Assembly (NCBI RefSeq): GCF_018459925.1
Contig: NZ_CP075371.1
Location: 682,001-746,000, forward strand
Source: Nocardioides aquaticus
Lineage (GTDB): Bacteria > Actinomycetota > Actinomycetes > Propionibacteriales > Nocardioidaceae
Length of the DNA: 64,000 nt
Direction of reading: 5' to 3'
Of the stretch, positions 6,734 through 15,622 are shown one piece after another. The translations under genes and the position numbers were made by a program. The number at the start of each line of letters is the position of its first letter. Positions within the stretch are counted from its first letter, which is position 1. The notes beneath the pieces are model-generated. The model saw nothing but the letters and a program-made list of their open reading frames with translations, did not search any database and was not told the origin of the DNA.

Positions 6734-8095
6734 TCAGCGCCAACCGCCCCAGCGCGCCTGGACGGTCACGTCCTCGCCGACCGCGGTCAGACCGGGCGAC
6801 GCAGGGCGGGTGAGGCGGGGGTGCAGGTCGTCGCGCCCCCAGCGGGCGGCGCGGCGCTCGGCGCGCAGGGTCGACCACGTCACGAGCGGCGCGCCGCGGG
6901 TCACCTGGACGTGCCCCGCGGCGTCGGCGCCGCGCAGCAGGTCGGCGTGCTCGGTCCAGGCCGCGGGCGGTCCGCTGACCGCGGCGTGCAGGTGCAGGCG
7001 CCGCCACGCGGTGCGGGCCGGTGCCGTCGTGAGGTGGTCCGCGCCGGCGGGGTGCACGAGGACCCGGTGGTCCCCGAGCAGCAGCGCGTGCTGCTCCGCC
7101 GTCGCGAGCACCCGGGCGCGGGGCAGCGCGGCCAGCAGGCTGTCGACGGCGACGACCAGGGCGTCGCCGCCGAGCCCGGGCGCCAGGGTGACCAGCGGGT
7201 CCGCGGCCCCGTCCGGGGACAGCCCGGCCGGGCCCAGCCCGGGGGCGGGGATGCGCCGGCCGACGGCGAGGGTCTCGGCGAGCAGCCGCTCCCGGCCCTC
7301 GCCCTCGGTGCCCCAGCCGGGGCGCTCGGCGCGGTCGGGGCCGTCGTGCCAGGCCACCGCGTCGGGCACGTGCGCGAGCAGCGCGCCGTGGGTCCAGGCG
7401 CGGTGCGCCCACTCCCAGTCCTCCCCGCCGTACCGGTCGAAGGTCTCGTCGAACCCGCCGACCGCCGCGAACATCGCCGCCGAGCAGGACACGACCGCGC
7501 CGAGCACCAGGCGCAACGAGGTCTCGTCGGCGTCCAGGAGGTCGCGGCAGCGTGCGAGCTCGTCGCGCAGCCAGGTGGGCGCCGCCAGCTCGTGCGCCGG
7601 CCCGGCGACCTCGACGTCGGCGTCGGCGGGGACGCCGGACAGGTCCGCGTGCCGACGGTGCCCGGTGGTGACGACCTCGGGGGCGAGGCCGGGCAGGCGG
7701 GCGACGCGGGAGACGTACCCGGGCTCCGGGGTGGTGTCCGCGTCGAGGAAGACCAGCACCTCGCCGGTCGCGGTCGCGGCGCCCCGGTTGCGGGCCTTGG
7801 CGGCCCCGAACCCGTCGTGCACGTGCGTGACCACCTCGACCCCGGCGGGCACCTCCGGCGGCTCCGGGGAGCCGTCGTCGGCGACCACCACCTGCAGCCG
7901 GTGGGCCGGGTGGTCCTGGCGTGAGAGCGCGTGGAGGGTCCGCGCCAGCTCGAGCGGCTGCCGGTAGTGGGTCACGACGACGGTCACCGACGGCGGGGCC
8001 GGGTCGGCCGGGTCGGCCGGGTCGGCTGGGTCGGCCGGGTCGGTCAGCAGGTCCCAGCGGTTGCCGGGGACGGTGCGGCCCCTCACCGTGGCCAC
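6734..8095 (-). CDS. Family 2 glycosyltransferase, last gene of the glycan operon
   Basis: A 453-residue protein with a GT-A fold start (VTVVVTHYRQPLELARTL), the nucleotide/metal-binding FLDADT at about residue 115, and the acceptor-side motif GGFDETFDRYGGEDWEW, all typical of GT2 enzymes. The C-terminal 180 residues form a second region without recognised motifs. It begins at a GTG overlapping the preceding gene by 13 bp. Residues 19-33 are a DPA-type tandem repeat encoded by 9-bp repeats. It probably adds a sugar to a cell-surface polymer; donor and acceptor are unknown. Confidence 0.8.
   Translation of the reverse strand: MATVRGRTVPGNRWDLLTDPADPADPADPADPAPPSVTVVVTHYRQPLELARTLHALSRQDHPAHRLQVVVADDGSPEPPEVPAGVEVVTHVHDGFGAAKARNRGAATATGEVLVFLDADTTPEPGYVSRVARLPGLAPEVVTTGHRRHADLSGVPADADVEVAGPAHELAAPTWLRDELARCRDLLDADETSLRLVLGAVVSCSAAMFAAVGGFDETFDRYGGEDWEWAHRAWTHGALLAHVPDAVAWHDGPDRAERPGWGTEGEGRERLLAETLAVGRRIPAPGLGPAGLSPDGAADPLVTLAPGLGGDALVVAVDSLLAALPRARVLATAEQHALLLGDHRVLVHPAGADHLTTAPARTAWRRLHLHAAVSGPPAAWTEHADLLRGADAAGHVQVTRGAPLVTWSTLRAERRAARWGRDDLHPRLTRPASPGLTAVGEDVTVQARWGGWR
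7999..8044. repeat. 9-bp tandem repeat inside the GT2 gene
   Basis: Five near-identical copies of GGGTCGGCC encode alternating Asp-Pro-Ala near the protein's N-terminus, ahead of the catalytic domain. Copy number could vary by slippage without shifting the frame because the unit is three codons. Confidence 0.8.
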
Positions 8096-9063
8096 CAGCC
8101 GAGGTACGCCGCCGCGACCTCCGGCAGGCCGGGTGCGAGGCCGACCCCGGGTGCGAGCCAGGTGCCTGCCGGGTCCGCCGCCGCCCGGGCCAGCGCACCC
8201 GGCAGGTCGCCGGCGAGGGTCAGCGTGCCGGGACGCAGCGCGGCCATCTCGCGGGCGTAGGTGCCGTCGGTGACCAGCGGTCGACGTCGCGCCGCCACCC
8301 AGCTGTTGACCGACCCCGACGCGGAGACGTGGTGGTGGGCGGCGACCGGCACGTCGACGTCGGCCAGCGCGGCGGGCAGGTCGGCGTCAGCGACCCACCC
8401 GCTCACCTCGAGCCCCACGTCGAGCTCGGAGGCGAGCGCGCCCAGCTCGTCGAGCAGGTGGTCGTGGCCGGCGGCGACGCGACCGAGGGCGCGCAGGACG
8501 ACCGGGCCCGGCCGGTCGCGGCGCAGCCCGGCGCAGGCGCGGAGCACCTCGTCGTGGCCCTTGCCGGGGTAGACCCAGCCGAGCACGCCGACGACCAGCG
8601 GGTCGCCCGCCGCGCGTTCCCGCGGGCCGGCGCCGTGCGGCACCGGCAGCGGCATCACCGGCAGCGGCACCACGACGCCGTCGTCGGTCGGGTCGAGGTG
8701 GCGTCGCACCAGCGCCCGCTCGTGCTCCGAGCTGACCACCCAGCCGCGGGCGGCGGCCACCACCGCGGCGTACGCGGGCACGCGCCGCGCGAACACGTCG
8801 CCGTCGCCGGGCTGCGGCACGTCGTGCAGGGTCACCGTCATCGGCTGCCGGCGCCCGAGCGCGACCAGCCGGGCGGAGGTCTCCTCGCCGGTGGCGCCGA
8901 GGAGCCGGTCGGTGACGTGGACGTGGACCGGCTGCGGGTCGAGGTCGAGCAGCGCCGTCAGGTCGAGGGTGCGCGCGCCGACCGCGGCGGCGACCTGCAT
9001 GGCGTGCAGCGTGACGCCGTGCCCCGGCAGGTCGGGGACCAGGTGGACCGGCGGCGCGCTCAC
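8083..9063 (-). CDS. GT4-like glycosyltransferase
   Basis: A 326-residue GT-B type protein. The second domain carries VVGVLGWVYPGKGHDEVLRA, the usual G-x-(I/V)-x-x-x-KG-x-x-x-L motif, and a weaker acidic patch near SASGSVNSWVAARRRPLV in place of the common E-x7-E. The first domain contains a VTLHDVPQPGDG stretch typical of GT4 acceptor domains. Its GTG overlaps the upstream gene stop by 4 bp, the pattern throughout this operon. Donor sugar and product are unknown. Confidence 0.75.
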   Translation of the reverse strand: MSAPPVHLVPDLPGHGVTLHAMQVAAAVGARTLDLTALLDLDPQPVHVHVTDRLLGATGEETSARLVALGRRQPMTVTLHDVPQPGDGDVFARRVPAYAAVVAAARGWVVSSEHERALVRRHLDPTDDGVVVPLPVMPLPVPHGAGPRERAAGDPLVVGVLGWVYPGKGHDEVLRACAGLRRDRPGPVVLRALGRVAAGHDHLLDELGALASELDVGLEVSGWVADADLPAALADVDVPVAAHHHVSASGSVNSWVAARRRPLVTDGTYAREMAALRPGTLTLAGDLPGALARAAADPAGTWLAPGVGLAPGLPEVAAAYLGWWPR

Positions 9064-10064
9064 GGCGTGCCCCCCGGCAGCTCCAGGCCGAGCAGCCCGC
9101 GCAGCGCGACCGACCGGGCCAGGACGACGTCGAGGACGTCGGGGCGGGTGGCGTACCAGGCCAGGTGGGCGGCCTCGACCTCGGCGACCGGCACCGGTCG
9201 GCCACCCAGCAGCCAGTGGTCGCGTGCGGGTGCGGCGGGGTCGAGCACGGCCGCGACCGAGGCCTCGCGCGGGGCGTGCACGTGGTCCAGCAGCGGCCGG
9301 GCGACCCGCGTGGGGCGGTCGGTCAGACCCAGCGCCGTGCGCACCCGTCGGCCGAGGGGCTTGAGCAGGGCGTTGCCGGGGTGGTTGACCGTGCGCAGGT
9401 GGGCGAAGGTCGGGGCGAGCAGCAGGTCGTGGGCGACCAGGGTGCCGTGCCGGGCCTCGCGCAGGGCCAGCTGGGCCCGCGAGTCCTCGCAGACCGCGGC
9501 CACGGTCGCGGCGTCGGGGGCCGGCCCGAGTGCGGCGCCCACCGGCGGCGGGGTGCGCCCGGCGCGCAGCCACGCGGCGCGGACCGCGGTCCGCACGTCG
9601 TGGTAGGCCACCAGCGGCGGGTCGGGGTCGGCCAGGCCGGGCGGGTGCACGACCAGGTGGCAGGGGTACGGCCCGGCGTGCCGCACCGGCGGCACCAGCA
9701 CGTGCCGCAGGTCGGGGCGGGCCCGGTCGAGCACCTGGGCGGTGCCCAGCGGCAGCCCGCGGTAGTCCTCGCCGACCGGCTGGCTGACCAGCAGGTCGAG
9801 CCGGGGCAGCAGCCGGTGCAGCGGCTCCAGGTCGCCCGGTCCGAGCTCGTGCAGCGCGGGCAGCCGGACCGTGCGCACGTCGTCGTCCTGGAGCACCAGG
9901 CGCAGCGACTCCGCCTGGCAGTTGCCCAGCACCGCGAGCAGCGGGACGCCCTCGGGGGGTGCGGGCGGACCGTCGTAGAAGTCGCCGTAGTGCGCCCGCT
10001 CGGCCGGGGTGCGCGCGGCCGTCCAGGCGGTGGAGGTCGCGGCGGGGGAGGTCGGGGCGCTCAT
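9060..10064 (-). CDS. WcbI-family polysaccharide biosynthesis protein
   Basis: A 334-residue protein with the WcbI signature VLGNCQAESLRLVL at about residues 46-59; C49 of the GNCQ motif is the conserved residue near the putative acyl-CoA site. WcbI-type proteins occur in capsule loci and are proposed to be acetyl-transferring or esterase-like capsule modifiers. The N-terminal 30 residues are low complexity. The ATG overlaps the preceding gene's stop (ATGA). Among glycosyltransferases here, it probably decorates the glycan. Confidence 0.75.
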   Translation of the reverse strand: MSAPTSPAATSTAWTAARTPAERAHYGDFYDGPPAPPEGVPLLAVLGNCQAESLRLVLQDDDVRTVRLPALHELGPGDLEPLHRLLPRLDLLVSQPVGEDYRGLPLGTAQVLDRARPDLRHVLVPPVRHAGPYPCHLVVHPPGLADPDPPLVAYHDVRTAVRAAWLRAGRTPPPVGAALGPAPDAATVAAVCEDSRAQLALREARHGTLVAHDLLLAPTFAHLRTVNHPGNALLKPLGRRVRTALGLTDRPTRVARPLLDHVHAPREASVAAVLDPAAPARDHWLLGGRPVPVAEVEAAHLAWYATRPDVLDVVLARSVALRGLLGLELPGGTP

Positions 10065-10870
10065 CCGGCCACCTCCCAGCCGTCGGGTCCGAGCCGGACC
10101 AGTCCGCGCTCGCCCAGCTGCTCCAGCCAGCCGGCCATCGGCCACCAGCCCCACCGGCGGTGGAAGACGTGGGCGTTGCGGACGATGTCGGCGACGTGCT
10201 CGACCGGCGGGCTGCTGACGGGGTGGTGCTGGTGGTAGGCCCGGGCGCCGCCGAGCCAGGTCAGGCCGAGGCCGGCGCGCCGGGCGAGCTGGGCGGCGTC
10301 GGTGTCCTCGCCGCCGTACCCGACGTAGTCCTCGCAGAAGCCGCCGAGCGCGTCCAGGTCGTCGGCGCCCAGCGCGAAGGACAGCGACCAGAACAGGTCC
10401 CAGTCCTCGGAGTCCTCCTGCTCGCCCGGGGCCGGGGCCGGCCGGGCGGGGTGGGGGGCGTCGGCCGCGGCCAGGCGGGCCAGGTCGTAGCCGGCCGGCG
10501 GGGCCGGCGGGAGGTAGGTGACCGGGCCGCACCACACGCGTCCGGGGCGCGAGCGGACCGCGTCGGCGTACGCCGTCACCAGGCCGTCACCGGCCAGGCA
10601 GTCGACGTCGAGGTGCACCAGCACGTCGGCGCCGAGCGCCCGGGCGCGGCGGGCGCCGGCGTTGCGGGCCGCCGCGAGCGGCAGCCCGAGGGGGTCGCGG
10701 TCGACCTCGACCACGTCGGGGACGAGGCCGTCGGGGCGCCAGCGGGCGACGGACGGGTCGTCCATCGCCACCACGACCCAGTGGTCGGGCGGGTCGGCCA
10801 GCAGCGAGTCGTGCTGACGGCGCAGGTGCGGCGACCGGCCGTGGACGATCGTGACGACGGCGGTGCTCAC
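10061..10870 (-). CDS. Family 2 glycosyltransferase
   Basis: A 269-residue GT-A protein. The opening AVVTIVHGRSPHLRRQHDSLL is a typical GT2 nucleotide-binding strand, VHLDVDCLAG carries a D-x-D motif, and GGFCEDYVGYGGEDTDAA is the galactosyltransferase-like acceptor motif. A C-terminal H-rich segment (YHQHHPVSSPPVEH) follows, as in GT27-like and related proteins. The GTG start overlaps the upstream stop by 4 bp. It likely acts in the same pathway as its six operon neighbours. Confidence 0.8.
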   Translation of the reverse strand: MSTAVVTIVHGRSPHLRRQHDSLLADPPDHWVVVAMDDPSVARWRPDGLVPDVVEVDRDPLGLPLAAARNAGARRARALGADVLVHLDVDCLAGDGLVTAYADAVRSRPGRVWCGPVTYLPPAPPAGYDLARLAAADAPHPARPAPAPGEQEDSEDWDLFWSLSFALGADDLDALGGFCEDYVGYGGEDTDAAQLARRAGLGLTWLGGARAYHQHHPVSSPPVEHVADIVRNAHVFHRRWGWWPMAGWLEQLGERGLVRLGPDGWEVAG

Positions 10871-11898
10871 GGTCGGCCTCCGGCGCCCAGCACGACGTCG
10901 GCCATCCGGGAGGCGGCGCCCCCGTCGACCCAGCCGGCCCAGCGGCCGCCGTCGAGGCGGGCCGCCCTGCGCACGAGCCCGGCCCAGTCCGCGCCGGCCG
11001 GGTCGTCGACGACCAGCGCGGGCCACGCCTCGTCGGCCAGGACCCGTCCGGTCGTGGCCTGCTCGTCGTGCGGGCGGTCCTGCGGCACGACCACGGCGGG
11101 GACGCGGGCGGCGGCGACCTCGGCCAGGGAGTTCTGGCCGGCCGCGGTGACCACCACGTCGGCGGCCCGGATCTCGGCCCACGGGTCCGCGCTCCACGAG
11201 CCCGGCCCGAGCACCCGCCAGACCAGGTCCGGTGCGGCCGCGGCGCCGCGGGCCGCGGCCTCCTGCAGGACCCCCGAGCCGCCGCCGGTGCCGGCGAGCA
11301 CCACGACGGAGCCCGCGCGGTCGGACGCGACGGGGGAGGGGTCCGGGGCGAAGCGGGACAACCCGCCCAGCGGCTGCAACCGGGCGGCCACGTCGGCGGG
11401 CAGCCCGGGCGCCATCCCGTGCGCGGCGCGCGGCCAGAAGGACACGACCGCGGCCGAGACGCCGAGACCCAGCGCGTGGGCGGCGTCGTCACGGCGCCCG
11501 GGCAGCACGACCGAGACCACGGGCACGCCGTGCAGCCGGGCCAGCAGCGTCGCCTCCTGGGACACGTCGGTGACCACGACGTCGGGGTCGGCGTCGGCCA
11601 GCCAGGCCGACAGCTGCGCCGTACGACGGGCCAGGCCGCGGTGGTGGCGCGGCACCCAGTGCAGCCGCCCGTGCGCGGTGGCGTCGACCGCCCCGGGGTC
11701 GGCGACGGCCGGGTCGTCGTCGCGGTCCAGCGCCACCCACTCCCCGGGCCAGCCGGTCGGGCGGGGCGCCGACGACAGCCCGGTCACCACGACCCCGCGA
11801 CGGTGCAGCTCGCCGGCCACGGCGGTGGCGCGGTGGGCGTGGCCCGAGCCGTGGTGGTGGACGTAGTAGCCGACGGTGCGCGAGCCAGCGGTGCTCAC
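10867..11898 (-). CDS. MurG-like (GT28-type) glycosyltransferase
   Basis: A 343-residue GT-B protein that starts with YYVHHHGSGHAHRATAVAGEL, the glycine-rich loop and histidine region of MurG/MGDG-synthase-like enzymes. The C-terminal half has VVVLAGTGGGSGVL and the donor-binding AADVVVTAAGQNSLAEVAAARVPAV motif characteristic of GT28. These enzymes usually use UDP-sugars at the membrane face. The GTG overlaps the upstream stop by 4 bp. It is not the cell-division MurG, which sits in the dcw cluster. Confidence 0.8.
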   Translation of the reverse strand: MSTAGSRTVGYYVHHHGSGHAHRATAVAGELHRRGVVVTGLSSAPRPTGWPGEWVALDRDDDPAVADPGAVDATAHGRLHWVPRHHRGLARRTAQLSAWLADADPDVVVTDVSQEATLLARLHGVPVVSVVLPGRRDDAAHALGLGVSAAVVSFWPRAAHGMAPGLPADVAARLQPLGGLSRFAPDPSPVASDRAGSVVVLAGTGGGSGVLQEAAARGAAAAPDLVWRVLGPGSWSADPWAEIRAADVVVTAAGQNSLAEVAAARVPAVVVPQDRPHDEQATTGRVLADEAWPALVVDDPAGADWAGLVRRAARLDGGRWAGWVDGGAASRMADVVLGAGGRP

Positions 11899-13025
11899 GC
11901 GACCAGGTCGCCCTGGTCGGCGCGGGCGTAGACCCTCTCGTACGCCGTGAGCATGACGTCGTGGGAGTAGTGCCGCACCGCGTGCTCGCGCGCCGCGCCG
12001 CGGTCGAGCCGGGCGGCGGTCCTGATCGCCCGGGCCAGGGAGGCGACGTCGCCTGGGTCGGCGAGGGCGCCGACCCCGTCGGTGAGGATCTCCGGGAGCG
12101 CGCCACGGGCGTAGGCCGCGACGGGGGTGCCGCTGGACAGCGCCTCGATCGCTACCAGCCCGAACGGCTCCTCCCAGGCGGGGGTCACCACGGCCACGCA
12201 GGAGTGCGCGGCGACGTGGCGCAGCGCGGCCCGGCCGAGGTGGCCGAGGTAGCGGGCGTCCTCGGCCAGCAGCGGGCGTACCTGCTGCTCGAAGTAGGCG
12301 CGGTCGAGGACCGGCCCGGCGAGGTCGATGGCCACGCCGGCGGCGCGGGCGGCGAGCACGGCCTCGTGCGGCGCCTTCTCGGGGACCAGGCGGCCCGACC
12401 ACAGCGCGCGGCGCCCGCCCGGCCCGGCGTACCAGGCGTCGGTGTCGACCGCGTTGGGTACGACCTCGGCGCGCAGGGCGTGCCGCCAGGACCGGGCGGT
12501 GGCGCTGCTGACGGCGACGAACCGGTGCCGCTCCGAGGCCAGGGCGGCCGCGGACTCCAGCCACGGCACGGGCGGGGTGTGCAGCGTGGTGACGACGGGC
12601 TCGTCGAGCACGTCGGCCATCGCGATCGGCAGGTGGTGCAGGGAGTTGTCGTGGACGACGTCGAAGCGGCGGCCGGTGCGGCGGCGCAGGCCGAGCATCA
12701 GGTCCAGGTACGCGTGGTGCTCGCGCATCCACCGCTCCGGCGGCGCGCCGACGTCGGCGCGGGCCGCGGTGCTGCTGGTGAAGGTGTCCACGGCGAGGTC
12801 CACCGCGGCCAGGCGGGGGTCGCTGCCGGGGGCGGCGAAGACGGTGACGGCGTGACCGCGGCGACGCAGGCCGAGGACCAGGGCGTGGGTGTGGGCCTCG
12901 AGGCCGCCCGCGAACGGCTCGACCAGCGGGAAGCGGGCCGGCCCGATGACGGCGACGCGCATCCGGGGCCCGGCCCCGCCGCCCACCGTGCTCGTCGGCG
13001 GCGGGCCCGCCACGACCGCCGTCAC
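11895..13025 (-). CDS. Family 4 glycosyltransferase
   Basis: A 376-residue GT4 protein. It contains MRVAVIGPARFPLVEPFAGGLE (nucleotide-facing loop), VVPNAVDTDAWY, the LWSGRLVPEKAPHEAV donor loop, and the acidic pair in EEPFGLVAIEALSSGTPV (E-x7-E). The GTG at 13025 is chosen because it gives the same 4-bp overlap seen at the neighbouring junctions. A conserved-looking internal ATG at 12962, 21 codons later, fits the usual family N-terminus and remains possible, though it has no clear ribosome-binding site. Confidence 0.82.
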   Translation of the reverse strand: MTAVVAGPPPTSTVGGGAGPRMRVAVIGPARFPLVEPFAGGLEAHTHALVLGLRRRGHAVTVFAAPGSDPRLAAVDLAVDTFTSSTAARADVGAPPERWMREHHAYLDLMLGLRRRTGRRFDVVHDNSLHHLPIAMADVLDEPVVTTLHTPPVPWLESAAALASERHRFVAVSSATARSWRHALRAEVVPNAVDTDAWYAGPGGRRALWSGRLVPEKAPHEAVLAARAAGVAIDLAGPVLDRAYFEQQVRPLLAEDARYLGHLGRAALRHVAAHSCVAVVTPAWEEPFGLVAIEALSSGTPVAAYARGALPEILTDGVGALADPGDVASLARAIRTAARLDRGAAREHAVRHYSHDVMLTAYERVYARADQGDLVA

Positions 13026-14200
13026 GCGGCGCCCTCGCTCGCGCCGGCGCGCGCAGGACGGGCGGCGGCGGTGCGGACTGCGTCGCGGTAGACCGCGTCG
13101 TGGGCGCGGGCGACGGCGACCCGCTGGGCGTGCCGGGCGTCCGCGTCGAGCCCGGGCAGGCCGGTGGCGCGGGCGGCGAGGGCGTGGTGGACCGCGGCCA
13201 CGACCGACGCGGTGTCGGCACCCTCCCCGTCGGGGGCGTCGGGGTCGGCGGCGTACGTCGCGTCGGCCCCCTGGGTCGCGTAGTGGCCGGTGCCCGGGGC
13301 GACCACGGAGGTGCCCAGGTCGTGGCACATCTCCAGCCAGCCGGAGTGGGTGCCGAAGCGGTAGGGCAGCACCATCGCGTCCAGCGCGGCGACCGCCGAC
13401 CAGAGGTCGTCGTCGTCGAGCGGCTCGTGCACGACCAGCTCGATCGTGCCGCGGGCGGCGGCGTCGTCGAGCGCGGCGACGAGGCGGGCGGCGCGGTCGT
13501 CGCGGGGGTGCCGGTGGGTGGCGCGGTGGATGCTGACGACCGGACGCACCCCGTCGCCCGCCAGGGCCTCGAGGGCCGGCAGGAGGCGCAGGACGTCGGT
13601 GTTGGCGCGGAGGTCCTTCACCGCGACGCCGACGCGGGGATCGGCGGTGGGTGCGGCGGAGCGGGACGCACGGACCCGGCGCATGACGTCCAGGTCGACC
13701 ACGTGCGGGTGCGGGACCACGGTCGGGCGCCGGCCCCAGCGGGCGAGGACCTCGTCCGCGGCGCCGTCGGTCAGCGTCAGCAGCGCGTCGGCGGCCGGCA
13801 CGAGGACGTCGAGCTGGGCGCGCAGCAGGGCGGGGTCGGTGTGGTGGGGGTTGCGGAGGTCGTGGACGGTCAGCACCAGCGCCCGACCGCGGGCGTGCAG
13901 CGCGGTCACGAGCTCGTCGAGCTGCGCCGGCGTGCGGTCGTCGAAGCCGAAGTGGACGTGCATCAGGTCGACGTCGCGCGCGGGCACCCACTCCGGGCGC
14001 AGCATCGCCGGCGGCCACCAGCGGCCGTGCGCGGTGCGGGTCGGGTCGCCGGGGTGGTCGGGGTCGGGGTCGGGCAGCCGGACGACGGTGCCGGGCAGCG
14101 CGTCCGCGGGGGCGGAGAGGTGGCGCACGTACGGGTGGTCGGCCGGCACGGACGCGACGACCAGCGGCACCGGTGGCGCGGCGGCTGGGCGTGGGCTCAT
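13022..14200 (-). CDS. GT4-like glycosyltransferase, first gene of the glycan operon
   Basis: A 392-residue protein with a GT-B layout: VDLMHVHFGFDDRTPAQLDELV, ALVLTVHDLRNPHH, VVPHPHVVDL and a C-terminal FGTHSGWLEMCHDLGTSVVAPG acceptor/donor interface segment. The closest description is a GT4-like transferase of exopolysaccharide loci. ATG14200 has an AGAGG site upstream. A short hairpin (arms GCGCACC, 14221-14247) lies in its leader. It opens a seven-gene unit in which nearly every gene overlaps the next by 4 bp. Confidence 0.72.
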   Translation of the reverse strand: MSPRPAAAPPVPLVVASVPADHPYVRHLSAPADALPGTVVRLPDPDPDHPGDPTRTAHGRWWPPAMLRPEWVPARDVDLMHVHFGFDDRTPAQLDELVTALHARGRALVLTVHDLRNPHHTDPALLRAQLDVLVPAADALLTLTDGAADEVLARWGRRPTVVPHPHVVDLDVMRRVRASRSAAPTADPRVGVAVKDLRANTDVLRLLPALEALAGDGVRPVVSIHRATHRHPRDDRAARLVAALDDAAARGTIELVVHEPLDDDDLWSAVAALDAMVLPYRFGTHSGWLEMCHDLGTSVVAPGTGHYATQGADATYAADPDAPDGEGADTASVVAAVHHALAARATGLPGLDADARHAQRVAVARAHDAVYRDAVRTAAARPARAGASEGAA

Positions 14201-14220
14201 GACGTACCTCTCGGGCGCGG

Positions 14221-14247
14221 GCGCACCTCTCGAGGACGAGGGTGCGC
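14221..14247 (-). promoter_or_regulatory. Leader hairpin of the glycan operon
   Basis: Perfect 7-bp arms GCGCACC/GGTGCGC lie about 20 nt upstream of the first start codon of the glycosyltransferase operon. The rest of the 234-bp gap to the divergent glycosidase holds a second pair of 7-bp arms (CCGGACC/GGTCCGG, 14319-14360) around an AT-richer patch, which may contain the operon promoter. Confidence 0.35.
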
Positions 14248-14421
14248 GGGGTTCAGGGCGGCCGGTGGTTCGGGGCACAGCACCTGCCTTCGCTGCAGCC
14301 CACGTTCGTCGGTCGGGGCCGGACCTACTACCCCCCTAGGTGACCCTTTCGCGGGTCCGGCGGTCCGGCCGCGTCACACCGCGGGCCTGGTCGAACCGGC
14401 ACCGGGGCGCCGCGGCGGGCG

Positions 14422-14427
14422 TACGCT
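14422..14427 (+). promoter_or_regulatory. -10 hexamer of a leaderless promoter
   Basis: TACGCT is followed by 7 nt and then GTG14435, so the glycosidase mRNA probably starts at its start codon. Confidence 0.5.
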
Positions 14428-14434
14428 CGTCCCT

Positions 14435-15619
14435 GTGGCCTCCCCCCGACCACGTCCCCCCTCCCGCCCGTCGCCCCGCACCCGGTTCCTGGCCGGCACG
14501 GTCGTCCTCGTCGCGCTCGCTGCGCTCGCGCTGCGGCTCGACGTCGGTGCGCGGCCGGGCGGGCCCGACGCGTCCGACGCGTCGGTGGGCGGCGCCGACG
14601 CGGTGGCGGAGGGCGGCGACGTGCTGACCGGGGTCAGCCTGGACTGGGCCACCGACAGCCTGGCGGCCTACGCCGAGCGGCTCGGTCGTACGCCCGCGGT
14701 CGTGGTGACCTTCGCCGAGGTGCCGCTGCGCGAGGAGGACCTCGCGGCGGTGCAGGGCGTGGTGGACCAGGCCGGGGCGGCGGGCAGCAGCGTGCTGCTG
14801 ACCCTGGAGCCGAACGCCGGGCTGGCGGCGGTCGACGAGGCGGCCACGGCCGACCTGGTCAGGCGGCTGCGGGCGTGGAACGACGGCGGCGTCGAGGTCT
14901 TCCTGCGCTACGCCCACGAGATGAACGGGTCCTGGTACCCGTGGGGCCAGCAGCCGGAGGCGTACGTCGCCTCCTTCCGCCAGGTGGCCGCGGCGGTGCA
15001 CGACGGCGCCCCGGGGACGCAGATGATGTGGGCGCCGAGCTATGCCGGCGGCTACCCGTTCCTGGGGGGTGGCTACCACGCCGACCCGGCCGCCCCGGGC
15101 GTGCTCGACACCGACGGGGACGGCGTGCTGACGGAGCGCGACGACGGCTACGCGCCGTTCTACCCCGGCGACGACGCGGTCGACTGGGTCGGCATGTCGC
15201 TCTACCACTGGGGCGAGGACTACCCGTGGGGCGAGAACGAGGTGCCCGCGCCGGACAAGCTGGTCGACCAGCTCGGCGGCACCTACGTCTCGACCACGCG
15301 CGACGAGCGGGTCGTCCCGGACTTCCACGGCGAGTACGGCGTGGCCCGCGGCAAGCCGGTCGCGGTGACCGAGACCGCGGCGCTCTACGTGCCCGGCGCC
15401 GGCGGCGCCCCGGAGGCCGAGGTCAAGGCCGCCTGGTGGGACCAGGTCTGGGACCCCGCGCTGGCCGAGCGGCTCCCGGCCCTGGGCATGGTCGCGTGGT
15501 TCGAGTGGGCCAAGACGGAGCCGGAGGTGGGCGGCCAGGTGGACTGGCGGGCCACGGCGGACCCGGGGCTCGCGCAGGCGTACGCCGCCGCCCTCGACCG
15601 TTCCGGCCGCGCCCGCTGA
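14435..15619 (+). CDS. Exported GH26-like glycoside hydrolase
   Basis: A 394-residue protein with an N-terminal basic segment and one hydrophobic helix (FLAGTVVLVALAALAL) acting as signal or anchor. The catalytic region matches GH26 endo-mannanase-like enzymes: FLRYAHEMNGSWYPWG with the acid/base E162, and the nucleophile E313 in VAVTETAALY; aromatic residues line both strands. Residues 225-235 (DTDGDGVLTERDD) resemble a calcium-binding loop. The start is GTG14435, placed by a leaderless promoter. It sits next to, but opposite, the surface-glycan operon and may trim or recycle that polymer. Beta-mannan or a related glucan is only a guess as substrate. Confidence 0.82.
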   Translation: MASPRPRPPSRPSPRTRFLAGTVVLVALAALALRLDVGARPGGPDASDASVGGADAVAEGGDVLTGVSLDWATDSLAAYAERLGRTPAVVVTFAEVPLREEDLAAVQGVVDQAGAAGSSVLLTLEPNAGLAAVDEAATADLVRRLRAWNDGGVEVFLRYAHEMNGSWYPWGQQPEAYVASFRQVAAAVHDGAPGTQMMWAPSYAGGYPFLGGGYHADPAAPGVLDTDGDGVLTERDDGYAPFYPGDDAVDWVGMSLYHWGEDYPWGENEVPAPDKLVDQLGGTYVSTTRDERVVPDFHGEYGVARGKPVAVTETAALYVPGAGGAPEAEVKAAWWDQVWDPALAERLPALGMVAWFEWAKTEPEVGGQVDWRATADPGLAQAYAAALDRSGRAR

Positions 15620-15622
15620 CGC

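Noticed and set aside
12962..13025. ATG12962 as the start of the GT4 gene
   Set aside because: It fits the family N-terminus but has no ribosome-binding site and breaks the 4-bp overlap pattern; kept only as an alternative.
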